64,000 nucleotides of DNA, taken from positions 124,001 to 188,000 of the forward strand of contig NZ_JAMTCK010000002.1 in assembly GCF_024171785.1 (NCBI RefSeq), in the 5' to 3' direction. The translations under genes and the position numbers were made by a program. Below the pieces are notes generated by a model. That model saw only the letters and a list, made by a program, of their open reading frames with translations. It did not search any database and had not been told where the DNA came from. This document shows, one piece after another, positions 60,683 through 64,000 of this stretch. The DNA is from Goodfellowiella coeruleoviolacea. Lineage in GTDB: Bacteria > Actinomycetota > Actinomycetes > Mycobacteriales > Pseudonocardiaceae. Numbering within the stretch: the stretch's first letter is position 1; each line of letters starts with the position of its first letter.

Positions 60683-62698
60683 TCACCGGCTCTCGGCCGT
60701 GACCTGCAACCGGAGTTGGGCGTTGAGCCAGGGGGTCACCGCCCGCTCGGGTGTTGGCGTGGCGGCGGCGAACTCGCGCAGGGCCTCGCCGGCCTTGGTC
60801 AAACCCACCCGGTGCAGGGTGCTGGCCGCCTCGGTGCCGCGCTCGGCGAAGGTGGCGGGGAGGTGGCGCAGGCCGCGGTGCGCTGCCTCGGCGAGCAGGG
60901 CCAGTGCCGCGTCGATCGCGTCGGTCAGCGGGTCGGTCGCCGGGTCGGCGGCCAGCTCCAGCCCGGTGCTGCCGTCACCGGGGGCGAAGTCGGGCACGAT
61001 CACGGCTGTCCCGGCGACCACGGCGACCGGGTCGATCACCAGGCGGCCACGCGTGCGCCGCAGGGTGCCGCTGACGAACCTGGGGCGGCCCAGCTCCCCG
61101 CGCAGCGCGCGCTCCAGCGAGTCGAGCGCACCGGGACAGGCCGACCGGTAGGACGCCGACACCGTGGCCGACTGTCCTCGCGCGTCGAGGATCTCCGCGT
61201 CCAGGCGTTGCGCGCCCGGGTGGTAGCCCACCGACCGCACCTCGCTGATCTCGACCGCCCGCACGAACTCCGCTTCGACGCGGGGCCGGATCACGCGTGG
61301 CGGCAGACCGCGCATGGCGGTGTGCGCCGCGGCGAAGTCCCGCACCAGCAGGGTGTCCGGGAGGTCCGCCCAGTTCCCGTCCGAGGGCAGGATGCTGGTC
61401 TTGGCGACCCGGTTGGAGGCGATCCGCACGGCTCGGCTCGCGGTGCGGACGGCCGACTCGGTCACCACGTTGCCGATGGCCAGCCTGCCCAGGGTGGTGC
61501 CGCTGACCCGGCGGGCGGCCAGGTCGTGCCCGGTCGGCGCCGCGTCCACACCGGACTCCCACGTCCGGCGCAGCACCAGCACCACGCCGGTGTCCGCGTG
61601 CGCGAGGAACACCTCCGCCGTGCGCTCCCCGTCCACCCCGCTGACCCGGCAGCCGAGCCCGACGAGCCGGACCCGCCGCAGTGGTGTCTCGGCCGACTCC
61701 TCCGTGCCCAGCACCAGGGTGCGTGGGCTGGCCGCGTTGTTGCGCACGGCGCGGTGCCGCGCGTGCAGTTCGCCGATCAGCTCAGCCACCCGCTCCGGGT
61801 GGTGTCGGGCGCTGCGCGCGCGGTAGGAGTTGAGCTGGTCGGTCAGGTCGTCCAGCGCGGCCACCGGCCAGCGCAGGTTGCGCCCGTCCAGGTCCCGGCG
61901 CACGCGCGCCAGGGTGGCGGCCAGGCCGGTACCGGCCTGCGCCGCGCCGTCCAGCAGCAGCTCGGTGACCAGCCCCAGTGCTGGTTCGATGCCGGACCCG
62001 GTGCCCTGCTCGGTCTGGCCACCCACGTTGAGCCGCAGCTCGTCGGCGTCGGGGTCGCGCTGGTCGGCTTCCCGGCAGGCCCAGACCGCCAGCGCGACCA
62101 CGTCATCCCGGCTGCCGGGTGCGGCGTCGGTGTGCACGAAGCCCAGCTGGTGGGGAACCAGAAAGCGCACCGCGCACGAGGCCAGCTCCACGACGGGCAC
62201 CGGACTGCTGGCCGTGGGCCGGCGCACGGTGGCGGCATAGCCCGCGCGCAACGTCCGCCGCGCCGAGGCGAGCGCCCTGCTGCCCAACTGGGCTTCCAGC
62301 GCGGCATCGTCGAACTCACCCGGCGACCACCGGGTGACCGGTTCCGCCGCGACCGGTGCGGTGGCCGACGCCGACTCGCCGCCAACGGCGTTCGCCGACT
62401 CGCCGCCCTCGGCGCTGGTGGTGGCGACCTGGCGCTGGTAGGCGAACACCAACGCGATGCGGTGCCGGCACACGCCCGGCGCGCCGCAGGAGCAGGAGGC
62501 CGCGTCCAGGCCGGCGCCCACGGGAAGCGCGGTCCGCACCCCGTCGGGGAACCGGCCCAGCACGGTGCCGTCGGCCTCGACCGCCACCTCCGGGCCGTTG
62601 CCGCTGTCGAGTTCCTTGGTGGCGCGCTTGACCAGCCCCCGGTTGGCCAGGGCGATCAGCGCCTCCGGGGTGAGGGCGATCAGGTCGTCGCGAGTCAT
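60683..62698 (-). CDS. SWIM zinc finger protein
   Basis: A 671-residue protein with ATG 62698 and GGAGA 6 bases upstream; GTG 62716 is an alternative. The SWIM zinc finger is SCSCGAPGVCRHRIALVFAY near residue 69-88 (C-x-C-xn-C-x-H). A short Ala/Glu/Gly-rich linker (SAEGGESANAVGGESASAT) follows. The remaining 550 residues are alpha-beta and of unknown fold, with EVRSVGYHPGAQRLDAEILD and RARSARHHPERVAELIGELH. Such proteins are found downstream of VWA proteins and MoxR ATPases in actinobacteria. The gene begins 20 bases after the VWA stop. Confidence 0.85.
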   Translation of the reverse strand: MTRDDLIALTPEALIALANRGLVKRATKELDSGNGPEVAVEADGTVLGRFPDGVRTALPVGAGLDAASCSCGAPGVCRHRIALVFAYQRQVATTSAEGGESANAVGGESASATAPVAAEPVTRWSPGEFDDAALEAQLGSRALASARRTLRAGYAATVRRPTASSPVPVVELASCAVRFLVPHQLGFVHTDAAPGSRDDVVALAVWACREADQRDPDADELRLNVGGQTEQGTGSGIEPALGLVTELLLDGAAQAGTGLAATLARVRRDLDGRNLRWPVAALDDLTDQLNSYRARSARHHPERVAELIGELHARHRAVRNNAASPRTLVLGTEESAETPLRRVRLVGLGCRVSGVDGERTAEVFLAHADTGVVLVLRRTWESGVDAAPTGHDLAARRVSGTTLGRLAIGNVVTESAVRTASRAVRIASNRVAKTSILPSDGNWADLPDTLLVRDFAAAHTAMRGLPPRVIRPRVEAEFVRAVEISEVRSVGYHPGAQRLDAEILDARGQSATVSASYRSACPGALDSLERALRGELGRPRFVSGTLRRTRGRLVIDPVAVVAGTAVIVPDFAPGDGSTGLELAADPATDPLTDAIDAALALLAEAAHRGLRHLPATFAERGTEAASTLHRVGLTKAGEALREFAAATPTPERAVTPWLNAQLRLQVTAESR

Positions 62699-62717
62699 GG
62701 CTGTCTCCACGGTCACC

Positions 62718-63881
62718 TCACCCCGCCGCGCACTCGGCGACGAACTCGGCCAGCTGTCCAGGGGTCATCGCACCCATCCGCGCGCCCACGTCGGCGAGCC
62801 GTTGCGCCAGCTCCCGGTCGAAGTCGGGGTTGGCCTCCTCGTCCAGCGCGGCCAAGCCGAGCACGCGCGTGCCCTGCTCCACCAGCTGGCGCACCCCGCG
62901 CACCAGCGCCGACTCACTGCCACCCTCGTAGAAGTCGCTGATCACCGCGAAGATCGTGCGGCGGGGGTTCTCCACGAGCTGCGCGCCGTAGGCCACCGCC
63001 CTGGCGATGTCGGTGCCGCCGCCGAGCTGGACCTTGAGCAGCAGCTCCACCGGGTCGGTGACGTCCGAGGTGAGGTCGACGACCTCGGTGTCGAACGCGA
63101 TCAGGTGCGTCTTGACGCCGGGCAGCCCCCACAGGCACGCGGCGGTGACCGCGGCGTGGATGACCGAGCTGACCATCGACCCCGACTGGTCGACCAGCAG
63201 GATGACCTGCCACTGGTCGATGTGCCGGCGGGTGCGGGAGAAGAAGTGCGCTGTCTCCAGGTACAGCCGCCGCTCGTCCGGCCGGTAGTGCCCCAGGTTC
63301 GCCCGGATGGTGCGGCGGAAGTCGAAGTTGCGGGCCACCCGGAACTGGCTGGGCCGCCGCGCCCTGGTCCCGTGGAACACCTGACGCACCTCCGTGGCCA
63401 GGCGCTCCACCAGTTCCCGCACGACGGCCTCGACAATGCGCCGGGCCAGCCGCAGCACCTCGGGATTCATCAGGTGCTTGGTGCGCAGCACCGCGCGCAG
63501 CAGGGCCGGGTTCGGCTCGACGCGCTCCAGCACGGCCGGGTCGGTGACCACGTCGTGGATCTCGTAGCGCTCGACCGCGTCCCGCTCCAGCCGCTCGATC
63601 GTCTCCTTGGGGAACAGCCGGTGGATGTTGTCCAGCCAGTCCACCGTGGTCAGCACGGAGGGGCCGGCGCCACCCTGCCGGTCGCCACCGCGCCGCACCT
63701 CCCGCTGGTCCCACTCCTCGTCGCGGCCGTAGAGCCAGTCCAGGGCGGCGTCCTGGCCGGCGGCGGACTCGCCGAGCCCCTGACCGCCCAGGCAGGCACT
63801 GCCCGCGGCGCCGAGCACCAGCCGCCACCGCTCCAGCGCCAGCCGATCCGCCTCGGGGGTCGTCCCCGCACCGTCCGTCAT
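62718..63881 (-). CDS. VWA-domain protein
   Basis: A 387-residue protein whose C-terminal half is a von Willebrand factor A domain. The MIDAS motif is LLVDQSGSMVSS near residue 230, with the Thr in GGGTDIARAV near 290 and the Asp in AVISDFYEGG near 318, so metal binding should work. The N-terminal half is helical and charged (IHRLFPKETIERLERDAVER). ATG 63881 overlaps the upstream stop in ATGA. Related operons contain a MoxR-type AAA ATPase and a DUF5682 protein, which chaperone or assemble metal-dependent complexes. It is followed by the SWIM gene. Confidence 0.9.
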   Translation of the reverse strand: MTDGAGTTPEADRLALERWRLVLGAAGSACLGGQGLGESAAGQDAALDWLYGRDEEWDQREVRRGGDRQGGAGPSVLTTVDWLDNIHRLFPKETIERLERDAVERYEIHDVVTDPAVLERVEPNPALLRAVLRTKHLMNPEVLRLARRIVEAVVRELVERLATEVRQVFHGTRARRPSQFRVARNFDFRRTIRANLGHYRPDERRLYLETAHFFSRTRRHIDQWQVILLVDQSGSMVSSVIHAAVTAACLWGLPGVKTHLIAFDTEVVDLTSDVTDPVELLLKVQLGGGTDIARAVAYGAQLVENPRRTIFAVISDFYEGGSESALVRGVRQLVEQGTRVLGLAALDEEANPDFDRELAQRLADVGARMGAMTPGQLAEFVAECAAG

Positions 63882-64000
63882 GCCGACTTCTCCACGTCGA
63901 TCAGGCCTTCCCCGGCCAGCAGTTCGTCAACCCGTGCCTCCAGTTCCGCGGCCTGCGCCAGCAGTTCCGGTGCGACGCTGACCCGCAGCAGGTCCCGCGC
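63878..64000 (-). CDS. C-terminal end of an unknown gene at the window edge
   Basis: The frame is open from base 64000 and codes for about 40 residues with heptad-like helical pattern: LLRVSVAPELLAQAAELEAR, then VDELLAGEGLIDVEKSA. Its TGA overlaps the VWA ATG by 4 bases (ATGA), so the two are coupled. In similar operons this place is taken by a DUF5682 protein or a MoxR ATPase; the fragment is too short to tell. Confidence 0.6.
   Translation of the reverse strand, partial: ARDLLRVSVAPELLAQAAELEARVDELLAGEGLIDVEKSA

Noticed and set aside
1-64000. tRNA, rRNA, CRISPR, insertion sequence or phage genes
   Set aside because: No T-loop context, no regularly spaced identical repeats, no transposase or integrase motif was seen. 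GGGTTCGACCCGC near 40640 is inside LAL 3 and has no tRNA around it.

Overview
The window is about 70% G+C with GC-rich codon third positions, frequent GTG/TTG starts and purine-rich ribosome sites. Its gene content (PknG, Rrf2-type NsrR, large LuxR/LAL regulators, deazaflavin-type reductase, PAC2 protein) is actinobacterial. A mycelial, Pseudonocardiaceae-like actinomycete is my best guess; that is inference. I saw no rRNA, tRNA, CRISPR array, transposase or phage gene.

Layout. 1-3.6 kb: the end of what may be a biosynthetic cluster, with a truncated acyl carrier protein, a fatty-acyl-AMP ligase-like adenylating enzyme, a membrane protein and an acetoacetate-decarboxylase-like protein. 3.7-7.4 kb: a Crp/Fnr regulator beside a PycTM-like membrane protein, a cysteine-rich 39-residue peptide, a small membrane protein and a PAC2 protein. 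7.4-18.5 kb: a sugar locus (binding lipoprotein, two permeases, GH31 alpha-xylosidase, secreted GH35 beta-galactosidase, MFS sugar porter) that fits uptake and trimming of xyloglucan-type oligosaccharides. 18.5-20.3 kb: flavohaemoglobin and NsrR, each with a matching NsrR-type operator. 20.4-29 kb, minus strand: GlnX-like sensor, PknG-like kinase, and a Pnkp-Hen1 RNA repair operon. 29-31 kb: HAD hydrolase, deazaflavin-dependent reductase, small basic protein. 31.4-43.4 kb: a regulator island with XRE-TPR, three tandem LALs and a PAS-LuxR protein. 43.4-49.2 kb: three regulator/target units (TetR with membrane fusion protein, ArsR-like, FAD monooxygenase with TetR). 49.2-54.9 kb: LacI regulator, MFS transporter and GH78 alpha-L-rhamnosidase. 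54.9-60.6 kb: a chimeric pseudogene, an XRE regulator with a small membrane protein, and a Tat-exported beta-propeller amidohydrolase. 60.7-64 kb: a SWIM/VWA operon running off the edge.

The best-supported regulatory logic is at DNA level. Two sites share AACACGAAT-N5-ATACCACTTT at hmp and nsrR. LacI-type palindromes sit at the predicted +1 of both glycoside operons and in the lacI promoter. Six GTAC cores with alternating 7/11-bp spacing lie between the monooxygenase and its TetR gene. A perfect inverted repeat lies between the other TetR gene and its membrane protein, and a 17-bp palindrome beside the late XRE gene. The Pnkp-Hen1 pair and the GlnX/PknG pair are known systems. The least explained items are the Crp/PycTM pair, the cysteine-rich peptide, the LAL island and the sigma/amidohydrolase chimera.
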